From Nitrospira sp. BO4 (GTDB lineage Bacteria > Nitrospirota > Nitrospiria > Nitrospirales > Nitrospiraceae): 64,000 bases of DNA. Location of the stretch: assembly GCA_030144965.1 (NCBI GenBank), contig JAMPUU010000012.1, forward strand, positions 62,001-126,000, read 5' to 3'. Within the stretch, counting starts at the first letter, position 1. Every line of letters begins with the position of its first letter. The notes under the pieces are model-generated. The model had not been told where the DNA came from and ran no database searches. It saw only the letters and a program-made list of their open reading frames with translations. This document shows, one piece after another, positions 44,398-52,630 of this stretch. The position numbers and the translations under genes are program-made.

Positions 44398-44500
44398 GAA
44401 GGCCGCCGCATTTGAAGAAGCGAGGCGTACGTTGTTCGGTGTGTCGAGTTTCTGAGTAATGCGGGAACGAAACCGAAGGATCGTTCAATGCCCTGCTAGA
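44398..44500. repeat. Dispersed intergenic repeat, copy A (degenerate)
   Basis: Aligns over its whole length with copy B at 48400-48516. Shared blocks in order are GAAGG-CCGC, GAAG(A/G)(A/G)GCGAGGCGTAC, TCTGAG, GCG(G/A)GAACGAA and TTCA(A/G)-C-CTGC. It abuts the 3' end of the lipoprotein gene at 44496. Its 5' edge includes a 10-bp hairpin GCGGCCTTCT / AGAAGGCCGC (44371-44406). Confidence 0.6.
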
Positions 44501-45035
44501 ATTTGCAGGCGTCCTCTGTGATCTCCGGACCGGGGATCGGATGTTGGCGAACCTGCTTCACATAGTTGCGGCAATCCATCTCGGCGCCTTCCTTCGTCGA
44601 TTTGCCTTCGCTGATCAAGCGACGCCATTGGACGATCCGATCGGCAAACGGGTCGTACACACAGGCATCTTTCCCAGAGGGTTTCCCGGACAGTTGTTTA
44701 CACTTGGTCACCCAAAGTTCCGGTGTCAGCGCTCCGCTTTCCGTGGACCTGGTCAATTCGTAGAGTTTGTCGGCAAATGACCCGAATTCGCAGATGGCAG
44801 GATCCACCGGTGGCGGCGCCGCGTGATTCCGATCGACCGTATTCAGCATCTGGCGACAGCTGGTTTCCCCGGCCTCCTTCGAAATCAGCCCCTTCTCGAT
44901 CTGCTGTTTGGTTTCCGTCCGCCGCTCATCGAACTCGGATTTGGACAGAAGGGCCGGGGCTCCGACAAACAAAGCCGTCGTGGTCGGACATCCGGCCAGC
45001 ACCAAGGGTAAGAGAGCAAGTAGGAGTCGTCGCAT
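44496..45035 (-). CDS. Lipoprotein of unknown function
   Basis: 179 residues from the ATG at 45035 (MRRLLLALLPLVLAGCPTTT), a textbook lipobox LAGC. The mature part shows three similar Cys-containing units: ISKEAGETSCRQMLNTVD, LTPELWVTKCKQLSGKP and STKEGAEMDCRNYVKQV, each preceded by a charged helix, so the protein seems to be built of internal repeats. It ends in DACKF next to the dispersed repeat. No family recognised. Confidence 0.75.
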   Translation of the reverse strand: MRRLLLALLPLVLAGCPTTTALFVGAPALLSKSEFDERRTETKQQIEKGLISKEAGETSCRQMLNTVDRNHAAPPPVDPAICEFGSFADKLYELTRSTESGALTPELWVTKCKQLSGKPSGKDACVYDPFADRIVQWRRLISEGKSTKEGAEMDCRNYVKQVRQHPIPGPEITEDACKF

Positions 45036-45286
45036 CGTCAACCTCGCTTCAAAGACAGAACAGGTCACGCCGGTGGCTAGTGCGCGCGATCATACGGCCC
45101 GCGTCCGTCGAGATCAAGAGTCTGGAGGGATTAGGGCGCAGTTGAGCGAGAGCAAAGGGCGGGTTCATCCATCCTAACCGTCTATCACGGCGTGCATCGC
45201 CCTCTGCCGACGAAAACTCTGGCACGGATTCTCAGCATCACGGTGGGTGCGAGCGCAATACGCGGCCTTCTCATATTGAGGCTTGG

Positions 45287-45721
45287 CTACTCCCCCTTGT
45301 GACAGTCTCTGGTGCGCTTACCATCGAGTTTCATAGTGACCGCTGTGCCTTTCCCCGATTTCGCCTTTGTCGTGCGCACGATAGAAAACTCGGAACTGGA
45401 CACAGTCCCCTCGACATGCGTCATCGTAAAGGAGGTCTCGACGTCATAGCTGATCGCACCCCCTTGCGACGCGTAGTTGATGACCTTATGGTCAGGCAAG
45501 GGCTTATATGGTTTCGCGAATGCATAATTAAAGACGCTATCCGGGTCAGCGACGTGTTCGACGGTCACACAGCGCTTACGTGTCTGGGTCCCACCCCCGG
45601 GCGCACCGGACACTACCACCTCATAGTATCCCGGTGTGAGCGGCACCGTTTCTGCCGGCGCCGGTCCCGCCCAAGCCGCCAATGCCGCGGTCATCGTGAG
45701 CCTCACAAACAATACATTCAC
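45287..45721 (-). CDS. Exported DUF3617-like protein
   Basis: 144 residues with a signal peptide (MNVLFVRLTMTAALAAWAGP, cleavage after APA). The mature part resembles DUF3617: a PGYYEVVVSG start, TRKRCVTVEHVADPDSVF with the conserved Cys, and a C-terminal Cys in GKRTRDCHKGE. Family members are periplasmic proteins of unknown function. It lies in a row of exported hypothetical genes on the minus strand. Confidence 0.7.
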   Translation of the reverse strand: MNVLFVRLTMTAALAAWAGPAPAETVPLTPGYYEVVVSGAPGGGTQTRKRCVTVEHVADPDSVFNYAFAKPYKPLPDHKVINYASQGGAISYDVETSFTMTHVEGTVSSSEFSIVRTTKAKSGKGTAVTMKLDGKRTRDCHKGE

Positions 45722-45855
45722 GTGCCTGCCTCCTTATCCGTTGAAGATAAAAGACCCTACTCTCCCCGTCTCTCCTCCCACGCCGCGGTGCGGATGGTCG
45801 TGCGGTAGAACTCATCCGCCACCGTCTTGTCTCCAGCGCGCCGCCCGCCCCTTCT

Positions 45856-46395
45856 TCAGGGAACGTGCGCAGCCGCCTTGTCCAAAAGCGCTTTCGCCTG
45901 ATCAATGGTGAGCGCCTTGGTCGGGCTCATGAACTGTATCGAAAGGCCATGGCCCTTCACCCCGCCCGCACAGGTGGACAGGTACATGCCATCCTTGGCG
46001 GAGGCCGGAGGTGACAGGGTCGAACACGAGGCATGGGGAAAATCCTTTGAAACCTCCTTGTAGTTCGCCTTTTTGAGATTGTTGACTCCTACGTTATCTT
46101 TAGACATCTTGAGCAATTGGTCGATCTCTTGATCGGTGATGGGTCCGACGTACCAGCCGATAGAGACTTGTCCTGTGTGAGTGGGGACGCTCAGCAGACA
46201 GCCCAGCGTTTTGATCACCCTGTTCGGGCCTGCCGGAACATCGTCAAATTTTAATGGCTGGGTGGCGCGCAATTGGCCACCGATGACACTTTCGACGTCG
46301 CCGGAGGTCAGCAAAGAGCACGCCGATTGTTCTTCAGCAGCAGCGGGCGAGGTCATTGCCGCCGCCAGAATCAAGGCCAGGCTTAATGGCAGCAT
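45856..46395 (-). CDS. Exported hypothetical protein
   Basis: 179 residues, signal peptide MLPLSLALILAAAMTSPAAA. The mature part begins EEQSACSLLTSGDVESVIGG, which is like the start of DUF3558-type exported proteins (a Cys, LLT and a helix). It has further cysteines in KTLGCLLSV, HASCSTLS and STCAGG, likely to form two disulfides. Function unknown. Confidence 0.7.
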   Translation of the reverse strand: MLPLSLALILAAAMTSPAAAEEQSACSLLTSGDVESVIGGQLRATQPLKFDDVPAGPNRVIKTLGCLLSVPTHTGQVSIGWYVGPITDQEIDQLLKMSKDNVGVNNLKKANYKEVSKDFPHASCSTLSPPASAKDGMYLSTCAGGVKGHGLSIQFMSPTKALTIDQAKALLDKAAAHVP

Positions 46396-46471
46396 GGAAG
46401 ACTCCTTAACTCAGATTTCGCGAGGCCGCGTCGCCCGTAGATGCTTAGTAACCCGCAAGGACAACGACTCC

Positions 46472-46858
46472 CTAATCAAACTGAGTCATGCCATCCAATA
46501 TTTTCCTGGCTTGGTTGGTATGGATCTCTGATGATGTCACCAAGACCGGCGTGGAATAAGAGTTTCTATCGAAATCTACGGCGACCATTATGCCACGCAT
46601 GTAAGAATGTTTCCCCGGTATCACATTACTTAATACGGCATGCCACTCTTCTTCATGCTTGACACCTGAGAAGTTCAACAGGACATACCCCTTTTCATAG
46701 CTCATGTTCTTGTCGGTTCTTAGATACGCTCTCCGTGAGGCTCGAATCATCGACACTGGTCGTGATCTTTGCGCGTGCCGAATCACGTCAATTAAGACGT
46801 CTCTACCTACCCAATTGGAGAGGAAGTCTAACGTAAAGTCACCCCGATATCTAGTCAT
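46472..46858 (-). CDS. Hypothetical protein
   Basis: 128 residues (MTRYRGDFTLDFLSNWVGRD). No signal, no membrane segment, no known domain. It has many charged residues and a mixed helix-strand pattern. Base composition in and around it is lower in GC than in the neighbours, which hints at recent arrival. Its reality rests only on the length of the frame and plausible composition. Confidence 0.45.
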   Translation of the reverse strand: MTRYRGDFTLDFLSNWVGRDVLIDVIRHAQRSRPVSMIRASRRAYLRTDKNMSYEKGYVLLNFSGVKHEEEWHAVLSNVIPGKHSYMRGIMVAVDFDRNSYSTPVLVTSSEIHTNQARKILDGMTQFD

Positions 46859-46898
46859 ACATTATTAGGTTATTTAAGCTAGCTATTGAACCGCTCAT

Positions 46899-47120
46899 TT
46901 GACTGCAATGATCTCGCCAAGATTTGCGTTCACCCTTGTTCTTAAGGGTGGGCTGAACCGGTCCTCTACCAAATTTTGGAGGGGCCTCGATCAACCAAAG
47001 ATCGTTCGACCCGAAGATTCTGAGCGAACGGGCAACAGACGGGAAAGAAGGGTCGGCGCGAGCCCCGGAGAGCCCATCGGCATGATCAGCGTTGATCGGG
47101 AAGCCTCTGCCCGCAAGTGA
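46899..47120 (+). pseudogene. Possible 3' remnant of an IS200/IS605-type tnpB with its end hairpin
   Basis: A short plus-strand frame ends ...RTGNRRERRVGASPGEPIGM and SVDREASARK. This is the style of the C-terminal tail of many TnpB proteins (Arg-rich, then a (V/D)xREAS-like motif). The DNA then has a GC-rich hairpin CTGCCCGC ... GGCGGGG (47107-47130) of the type that ends these elements and forms the guide RNA scaffold. No RuvC or zinc-finger part of TnpB is left. Weak call, based on pattern memory only. Confidence 0.25.
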
Positions 47121-47147
47121 AGTAGGCGGGGCTTACAGCCCTGGAAA

Positions 47148-47681
47148 TCAAACCATTCGGTGGGGAAGGCGCTCCAAGACTTGCTGGACCCGTCCTTCTC
47201 TCGTGCCTGTGACTTCAAGCACGACCATCTCAAGGTCGAACGTATTGTCGAGGAGAATCTCGCGAAGCTTTTCATCAACGGCAATCCTATAGTCATCGTC
47301 TTCGGACAAGGGAACAGGGATCCGGTTCTCTATGGGTAAGAAGACGATCAAGTCGAGGGCGCTCACTGCCTCGCGGAGTTGCGGTAACCAGACACGCACA
47401 TTGAATGAGTCAGAATCTGCCGAGCAAAGAGCATAGGCCACGAAATCCAGGGGGCATCGGTCAAGAATGACATCTTGGCGTTGTTCACGAACCAATTGCA
47501 GGGAACGGGTGAGTTGCGCTTCGAAATCTTCAAGCGTCGGCACCTCTCCAAAATCATACCCCTCTTCTTCCAGCACATAATACGGTTCCGCTATCGATTC
47601 CCAATGTGGCAATCGTTCAATCAAATCATCCACAAGGGTGGATTTGCCTGCGCAGTGCGTACCGGAAATAGCGATTTGCAT
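47148..47681 (-). CDS. P-loop kinase-like ATPase
   Basis: 177 residues from the ATG at 47681 (MQIAISGTHCAGKSTLVDDL). The P-loop GTHCAGKST and the DRCPLDFVAYA segment (DRx motif of deoxynucleoside/NMP-type kinases) mark an AAA_28 or thymidylate-kinase-like protein. Similar proteins act on nucleotides, NAD precursors or small alcohols. It ends at the presumed transposon remnant. Substrate unknown. Confidence 0.75.
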   Translation of the reverse strand: MQIAISGTHCAGKSTLVDDLIERLPHWESIAEPYYVLEEEGYDFGEVPTLEDFEAQLTRSLQLVREQRQDVILDRCPLDFVAYALCSADSDSFNVRVWLPQLREAVSALDLIVFLPIENRIPVPLSEDDDYRIAVDEKLREILLDNTFDLEMVVLEVTGTREGRVQQVLERLPHRMV

Positions 47682-47770
47682 CAGAGGAGAAGGCATCCTG
47701 TGGTTCAGCAAGAATATCAGATCTTGGATCGGGATCTTTGACGACCCGACAATAATCTATGAAAGAACTG

Positions 47771-47782
47771 GGAGCTGACCCC
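47771..47782 (+). repeat. GGTCTGACCCC-like motif, copy 1 (diverged)
   Basis: GGAGCTGACCCC followed by ATA. One of three similar short motifs within 3.2 kb. Confidence 0.35.
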
Positions 47783-47951
47783 ATAAACCTCTCTCCCCCA
47801 GCAGTTCTACGTATCGACCGCCGCATTGACAGAGGCGCTTACGAAAGTGCAACATGCGTATCTCGCCATCAAGAGTGCGTTGCGGGACATAAGGCGATAA
47901 AGAGGACGTGCGACGCTGTGTTAAATCTCAGACAATAAGGAGGCCAGGATT

Positions 47952-48299
47952 ATGGCACTGCTGATTACCGAGGAATGTATCAACTGTGGCGCCTGCCTGC
48001 CGGAATGTCCTAACGAGGCCATCTTCGAAACTCGCGGTGATGCGGAGGCGAAGGGCAATCATGTGGGCGACGGCCAGGGAGTGGGGGACAGCATTTACGT
48101 GATTACGCATGATCGGTGTACCGAGTGTGTCGGCCATTTTGACGAACCTCAATGTGCGGCAGTCTGTCCGGTCGATAATTGCTGTATTTCTGATCCAGCG
48201 TATCCGGAGGGGACCGATGTCCTGCTGGAAAAGGCGAGGACACTCAACCCTGACAAGCCTATCGATCCGGCAAAGGTTTGGAGCGGCGTGCGGAACTGA
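47952..48299 (+). CDS. YfhL/Allochromatium-type 2[4Fe-4S] ferredoxin
   Basis: 115-residue ferredoxin preceded by AAGGAGG. The first cluster motif is canonical (CINCGACLPECPNEAI). The second is split as CTECVGHFDEPQCAAVCPVD, with a long insertion between the second and third cysteines, which is the hallmark of this group; a further Cys pair (NCC) follows. A glycine-rich stretch (GNHVGDGQGVGDS) sits between the two. It is a low-potential electron carrier in the cytoplasm. It could accept electrons from the oxidoreductase at 17-21 kb, though it is not in that operon. Confidence 0.92.
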   Translation: MALLITEECINCGACLPECPNEAIFETRGDAEAKGNHVGDGQGVGDSIYVITHDRCTECVGHFDEPQCAAVCPVDNCCISDPAYPEGTDVLLEKARTLNPDKPIDPAKVWSGVRN

Positions 48300-48399
48300 C
48301 CGTTTCCACATTGAGGTTCCGTGCTACTCCAGCAAGCTGCGAAAAAGCTATTTGGTGCTGTCAGAAATGTACAACCATAGAAAGTCTAGAGCCGACTCA

Positions 48400-48516
48400 C
48401 GAAGGGCCGCATCGAGCGAAGAGGCGAGGCGTACTCCGGGCTGTACGTTGAGCCTCTGAGCGACGCGAGAACGAAGCTGGCAGGACTTTTTCAGCATCCT
48501 GCCAGGATGCTGAAAA
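48400..48516. repeat. Dispersed intergenic repeat, copy B, with terminal hairpin
   Basis: Begins GAAGGGCCGCATCGAGCGAA, goes through GCGAGGCGTAC and CTCTGAGCGACGCGAGAACG, and ends in a perfect 13-bp hairpin TTTTCAGCATCCT-GCC-AGGATGCTGAAAA (48488-48516). Homologous to copy A at 44398-44500. From memory, sequences of this kind are frequent between genes in Nitrospira genomes, but this needs a search. Confidence 0.65.
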
Positions 48517-48565
48517 CGCGGCCAGTACAATCACGGTTGCCTTGGCTTAACCGAAACGATTAGTC

Positions 48566-48868
48566 ATGGCTGATAAAGTTCCAAGGTTTTTGACCAATGC
48601 AACCGTCATCAAGGTGTTGGCGAAAGTCTTTGCGTTCCAAGCCATCGAGATTAACCTCTTGCGTTCCCATGCTGGAATATCCGATGCGAATTGGAAAACC
48701 CTGAAGCGGGAAGCATTTAAGAAAACCTACGCGAAGCAACGGGCTTTTTATGAGGATCGCTTAACGGGCGCCTTCGCGCTGGAGCACATTTCCCAGTCTG
48801 AACGCGAGACAAGACTTCTTGAACTCTGGCTCAAACAGAGCGAAGAGTCCCCCAAAGACGAATCATAG
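48566..48868 (+). CDS. Hypothetical helical protein
   Basis: 100 residues (MADKVPRFLTNATVIKVLAK). All helix by eye, with many charged residues, no Cys, no membrane segment. Family not recognised. It starts 50 bases after repeat B and has no strong ribosome-binding site, so the call depends on frame length and composition. Confidence 0.45.
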   Translation: MADKVPRFLTNATVIKVLAKVFAFQAIEINLLRSHAGISDANWKTLKREAFKKTYAKQRAFYEDRLTGAFALEHISQSERETRLLELWLKQSEESPKDES

Positions 48869-49028
48869 GCCATACTTCCGGTTCCAGAGGGTGGCTTCTT
48901 ATCCGGTGTCATCTATCAGCCTCCACAGAAACAGTCCTGCCGAAAACAAAGCATCTACATAGGGAAATGAGGGACAGGGTGAACGTCGCTCACGCATAGC
49001 CCGATGCGGCATGTGTGAAGAAAAAATA

Positions 49029-49039
49029 GGTCTGACCCC
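49029..49039 (+). repeat. GGTCTGACCCC motif, copy 2
   Basis: GGTCTGACCCC followed by GTACATTCG. It lies in the 5' end of the frame of the next gene and may have replaced the original start region. Confidence 0.5.
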
Positions 49040-49088
49040 GTACATTCGATTCCGCGTCCTCTTACAGATCCTCATCACGTTGACAGCC

Positions 49089-49790
49089 ATGACGACCAGC
49101 CATATAGTCCCCGCAACCTTCACCAACCCCGCCCTGACGGGCGCCGCGTTATACCTCAACATCGATGTGGGAAAAGACGGCAGCTTCCGCGGGAACTGGG
49201 GCCAGTACTTCTGCACTGCCTACCCGGGCGTCTACGGGATATCCATTTATTCGTGCAACCGGATTGGAAGTCACCGGGTTACCGGCAGGTTCGGGCAGGA
49301 TAGCCAGGGCGTGATCGAGTTGGACAGCCTTGGCCGCAGCACATTCACATGGACAGCGTCCGGCGACGAACTGACGATAACCCTGCCCAAGAATTGGCAG
49401 GGAGAAGATGCCATTCTCTACAGCGCGCGTTTAAACCGCGATGGCAAGCCCAAACCTGACGCCCCTGCGACGCCCCGTGATGAAGGCCCGCTGCCGTCCG
49501 CCAACACGCTCTACCGCGAATTTAAAAAGGACGCAGATGGGGCACTAGCACGTCACGGCGGCAAGACCTTGGTGCTGGAGGGACGCCGGGGTCCGTTGTT
49601 CGAACTCAGCGACGGTAGCGTGGCGGTTCACATCGCCGACGGGTTTACCAGCCGAGCTCTGGTTCTGTACTTCCCGAATCTGAAGGACATCGAGGGGATT
49701 AGCGAAGGCGAGCTGTTTCGATTCAAGTGCATCGTCGCAAGCTTCGAATACGAATACGTGCACCTGGACAGCTGCTCCATCGTGCGGTGA
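49089..49790 (+). CDS. Protein with a C-terminal OB-fold tRNA_anti-like domain
   Basis: The frame runs from 49011; the first sensible ATG after the repeated motif is at 49089 (MTTSHIVPATFTNPALTGAA), giving 233 residues. The N-terminal ~120 residues are beta-rich and unrecognised (GDELTITLPKNWQGEDAILYS). The C-terminal part (about residues 140-230) looks like the tRNA_anti-like OB fold of small bacterial exported proteins: SANTLYREFKKDADGALARH, KTLVLEGRRGPLFELSDGS, and RFKCIVASFEYEYVHLDSCS. A hydrophobic stretch ahead of the ATG (RVLLQILITLTAM) suggests a lost or alternative start with a signal peptide. Confidence 0.6.
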   Translation: MTTSHIVPATFTNPALTGAALYLNIDVGKDGSFRGNWGQYFCTAYPGVYGISIYSCNRIGSHRVTGRFGQDSQGVIELDSLGRSTFTWTASGDELTITLPKNWQGEDAILYSARLNRDGKPKPDAPATPRDEGPLPSANTLYREFKKDADGALARHGGKTLVLEGRRGPLFELSDGSVAVHIADGFTSRALVLYFPNLKDIEGISEGELFRFKCIVASFEYEYVHLDSCSIVR

Positions 49791-49930
49791 TACGGAACAC
49801 GACTGTGCAAAGATCGCCAATGCTGATGAGGTCCTCGGCTCCGTCAGCGGAAGCAAACAAACTGGGTTTGACTCGTTAAATTCGATTCGACCTGGGCAGT
49901 AAGCTTTCAGTGCGCGCCATCGCGTCAATT

Positions 49931-50842
49931 TCATTCGGCGAGGACACGTCCGGGCAAGCGAGGATCTTTCAAGCTTTCGAGCTCTTTCGACGTGCGCACA
50001 TCGACCTGCCAGCTGTACTCGAACTCGTATGCCATCGAACGCGCCAATCCGTCGAGGCCCGGGAACAGAGTGGCCTGAGTAATATTCATTGAATAGAGCG
50101 AAGCCATGGCTTCCGCACGCAGATTCTCCGTTTTCAAAACGAACTGAACCAAGAGTTCTCCCGAGCCAGGATATCGGGCAAGGATATCCTCGACAGATAT
50201 ACCCAGATGACTCGACACCAGGAACGTGCCCGATTGCGCAACAACTCGCTGAGGCATGCGAAATGGATCGCCCTGCCACACAAAGGAATATCGATTGGGC
50301 AAATAATACTTCTCGAAAGCAGCCGTGTCGCGTGGGTCTCCTTCCCTGACCTTGATGCCGCTTATTTTGTGCCGGTCATGAATCGCCCAGAGTAGCGGCA
50401 AATTGATCGCCCAGATCGCCGCATCACTTGTTGCTCGCTCAAGCGCGAAAAAGGCGGCGACGTACGGCGACCACGTGAAATCCAGTAACCGCGTGGGTGC
50501 GCCGTGATGTTGCATCAAAGCCAACCACTCGAGCTCATCGTTTGCGGGAAGGTCATCTAGGAACAGATGGGACTTACGCCGAAATATGCGACGGATTCGA
50601 TTCTCCTGAAGCTTCCAGGCCTGCTCAGAGACCTTCGATACCTCGATGTGCCGTGACAAGGAGCTTCTCAACGACCATTCAGCGCTGGCCTGACCGCGAA
50701 AACACCAATTGCGAAAGCCCTGCCAGCCTTGAATGATACCGACAAACTCAGCCCAGCTATGTATCGTGCGCTGCACAACGCGCTTATTCTGATTGGGCTT
50801 CGGCACCCCTTTATTGAGTGAGGTAGTCTTGCGACGAATCAT
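49931..50842 (-). CDS. FRG-domain protein
   Basis: 303 residues. The FRG domain is named for the motif seen here: WCFRGQASAEWSLRSSLSRH (about residues 46-65), followed by ELEWLALMQHHGAPTRLLDF (about 105-124) and SPYVAAFFALE. The fold has been linked to ADP-ribosyltransferase-like proteins and is often found in defence islands and near mobile DNA. The last ~150 residues are unrecognised. It lies 141 bases after another minus-strand gene of unknown role; a repeat motif sits between them. Possible defence or toxin function is inference. Confidence 0.85.
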   Translation of the reverse strand: MIRRKTTSLNKGVPKPNQNKRVVQRTIHSWAEFVGIIQGWQGFRNWCFRGQASAEWSLRSSLSRHIEVSKVSEQAWKLQENRIRRIFRRKSHLFLDDLPANDELEWLALMQHHGAPTRLLDFTWSPYVAAFFALERATSDAAIWAINLPLLWAIHDRHKISGIKVREGDPRDTAAFEKYYLPNRYSFVWQGDPFRMPQRVVAQSGTFLVSSHLGISVEDILARYPGSGELLVQFVLKTENLRAEAMASLYSMNITQATLFPGLDGLARSMAYEFEYSWQVDVRTSKELESLKDPRLPGRVLAE

Positions 50843-50941
50843 CGTTCATCACCTTTTGTGCTGGCAGATGTTCCATACACACGCTCGCAATACAGTAGAC
50901 TAGCTCAGACCTGAAGAAAAGAATGAGGTCTTGTGAAGAAT

Positions 50942-50954
50942 GGGGTCTGACCCC
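50942..50954 (+). repeat. GGGGTCTGACCCC motif, copy 3 (near-palindrome)
   Basis: A 13-base near-perfect palindrome (GGGGTC-T-GACCCC) between the FRG gene and the next gene. Matches copies at 49029 and 47771. Confidence 0.5.
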
Positions 50955-50983
50955 TATATCTGCCCCCCCTTCAATCTTTGATA

Positions 50984-52069
50984 TCATGATTTGGTCAGAC
51001 CAACAGCTTTGGCAAATAGTCCATATGCGTTCAAGAGCCATAGCGAATCTCTCCCATCGATGAGGCAATATCGCCGAGCACTATGAGGGCGGACTGCAAA
51101 GGCTCTCAGAGTCTCGCGGACAGCAGGTTGAATTGTATGGCAATGCTGAACCACAAGAACCTCGGCCGGCTCTCGCGCCAAACGCACTATCTGATCGTTG
51201 TTTTTCCCGAGATGATTCAATCCCATTGGAGCGAAATGAGCTGGTCCCTTGAGTAAGAATGCAGCCGTGACACGCTTACCCTTAAGATGAAGATGAGATG
51301 CGAAATGGTCCGATGTTTCTCCACCCCAGTCCTTCATTACATCATCGCCTAGCATTTCGCCGAGTGCCCACTTGAATCCTCGTTCTGAGACATTTTTCAT
51401 AGGAGAGATATCGCGAGGTTTTTCAGTGTCACTAACTTTTGCGAACTCGTCGAAGTCTTCGACGAAATGCTCGAAGAAATCACGATTCCACCACATCACA
51501 CGATCTTGCCAAGCAGGGTCGCTAGTGCGCAGCCATGGGAAGCCCATGAGTAGAGGATCAAATATGAGCAGATCTCCTCGGGTCTCGAACAATTCCGCGA
51601 CAATTGCCAATCTTTGGGTACCTGTATAAACGCGGCTTTTTAGCGTATCTGACCTGACCATCTTGGTTGAGTAGTGCAGTTCCACCCGGAACTTTGACTT
51701 TCCTTTCAGTACGCAGGGAGTTACTGCCCGCTGTACCTCATAAAAGTTTGGACATGGGCCCACACTTTCGATCGAGCAGAACATATGTCCAGACTTGGCG
51801 TGGAGGATATCGTGAAGAGCAGGAAGCTCATTTACCTTGCAAAAGTCGATAAAGACATCTTTGTATATGTGATCAATGCGCACTTCCCGCAGCGACTCTG
51901 GCACATTTGGTAGTCGTGCAATGAGATCATCGACTATTTTCATCCCCGCCTGCCCTAGCATGGTCTCAATGCGGCGTCGGTGAACAAACCCCGGATCGAC
52001 TGTCGCATCTAGTGGGAGCGCGCGCTGATCTGAGTTGAGATAGTCTCTTATTGACCTTGGTGTAGCCAT
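50984..52069 (-). CDS. Unrecognised 361-residue protein, possibly nuclease-like
   Basis: I do not recognise the family with certainty. There is no signal or membrane segment. The C-terminal third has a pattern like PD-(D/E)XK nuclease-type domains: MKDWGGETSDHFASHLHLKG, then KRVTAAFLLKGPAHFAPMGL, where a conserved Lys follows an alternating hydrophobic strand, and LVVQHCHTIQPAVRETLRAF with CLIDGRDSLWLLNAYG. The N-terminal half is mixed. It is next to the FRG gene, with a palindromic motif between, in the accessory part of the window. Lower GC than the housekeeping genes by eye. Confidence 0.55.
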   Translation of the reverse strand: MATPRSIRDYLNSDQRALPLDATVDPGFVHRRRIETMLGQAGMKIVDDLIARLPNVPESLREVRIDHIYKDVFIDFCKVNELPALHDILHAKSGHMFCSIESVGPCPNFYEVQRAVTPCVLKGKSKFRVELHYSTKMVRSDTLKSRVYTGTQRLAIVAELFETRGDLLIFDPLLMGFPWLRTSDPAWQDRVMWWNRDFFEHFVEDFDEFAKVSDTEKPRDISPMKNVSERGFKWALGEMLGDDVMKDWGGETSDHFASHLHLKGKRVTAAFLLKGPAHFAPMGLNHLGKNNDQIVRLAREPAEVLVVQHCHTIQPAVRETLRAFAVRPHSARRYCLIDGRDSLWLLNAYGLFAKAVGLTKS

Positions 52070-52232
52070 CTAAAATATGCTGGCATTGGCCTATCCAATA
52101 CCGGCGCAAGTCTACTTTAAGTTTCTTAGGCTATCTAGTAGCTTCAAGAGTTCACAAAATTAAAACTGGCCCCCCTCGAAAGGCTGCCGGACAGAAACCG
52201 TTCCTTCCAAGCTTGCTCGTCTCCCCTCCTCT

Positions 52233-52378
52233 GGAGCAGCACCCGTGCTGGTTCCCCTGCGCCCATTGAGCGAGCACCGCCCATGATCTGCGAATCCGAT
52301 AGATCCAGTGTGCGCGCTCGGGGAGCAAGGAACGAGCACGGGTGTCGCTCCTCTTCTTTTTGCGGGGCTAGCCCCGCA
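52233..52378 (+). ncRNA. Candidate structured RNA: long hairpin plus perfect palindrome
   Basis: Arms GGAGCAGCACCCGTGCTGGT(TCC) at 52233-52255 and GGAACGAGCACGGGTGTCGC(TCC) at 52329-52351 pair with few mismatches across a 73-base insert, in which GAGCGAGCAC and GTGTGCGCGCTC can extend the stem. TCTTCTTTTT follows, and then an 18-base perfect palindrome TGCGGGGCTAGCCCCGCA (52361-52378). The 560-base space 52070-52630 holds no gene I can support. It could be a small RNA with terminator, a large terminator of nothing visible, or a mobile-element relic. Confidence 0.4.
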
Positions 52379-52630
52379 TGATGTGATGGATATCGCTTCC
52401 CCGCATCTTTCGACTGACTAGCCCCACTTCATAACTCCTCAACTTTCCTCACACTTCTCGGACTTTTCCGCCATCTCTGCATCGGCATTCCGGTTGCTCA
52501 AGCAATCCTCAGTCAGCGCGCAGCAAGGCAAGCGAAAGGAGGTGGTTCGGGGAAGGGCGGAGACGGGTTTCGGGTTGTGAATGATTGAATGTTGAGTTGC
52601 TCGTTTAATCAATAAAGGAGGATTGCCATC

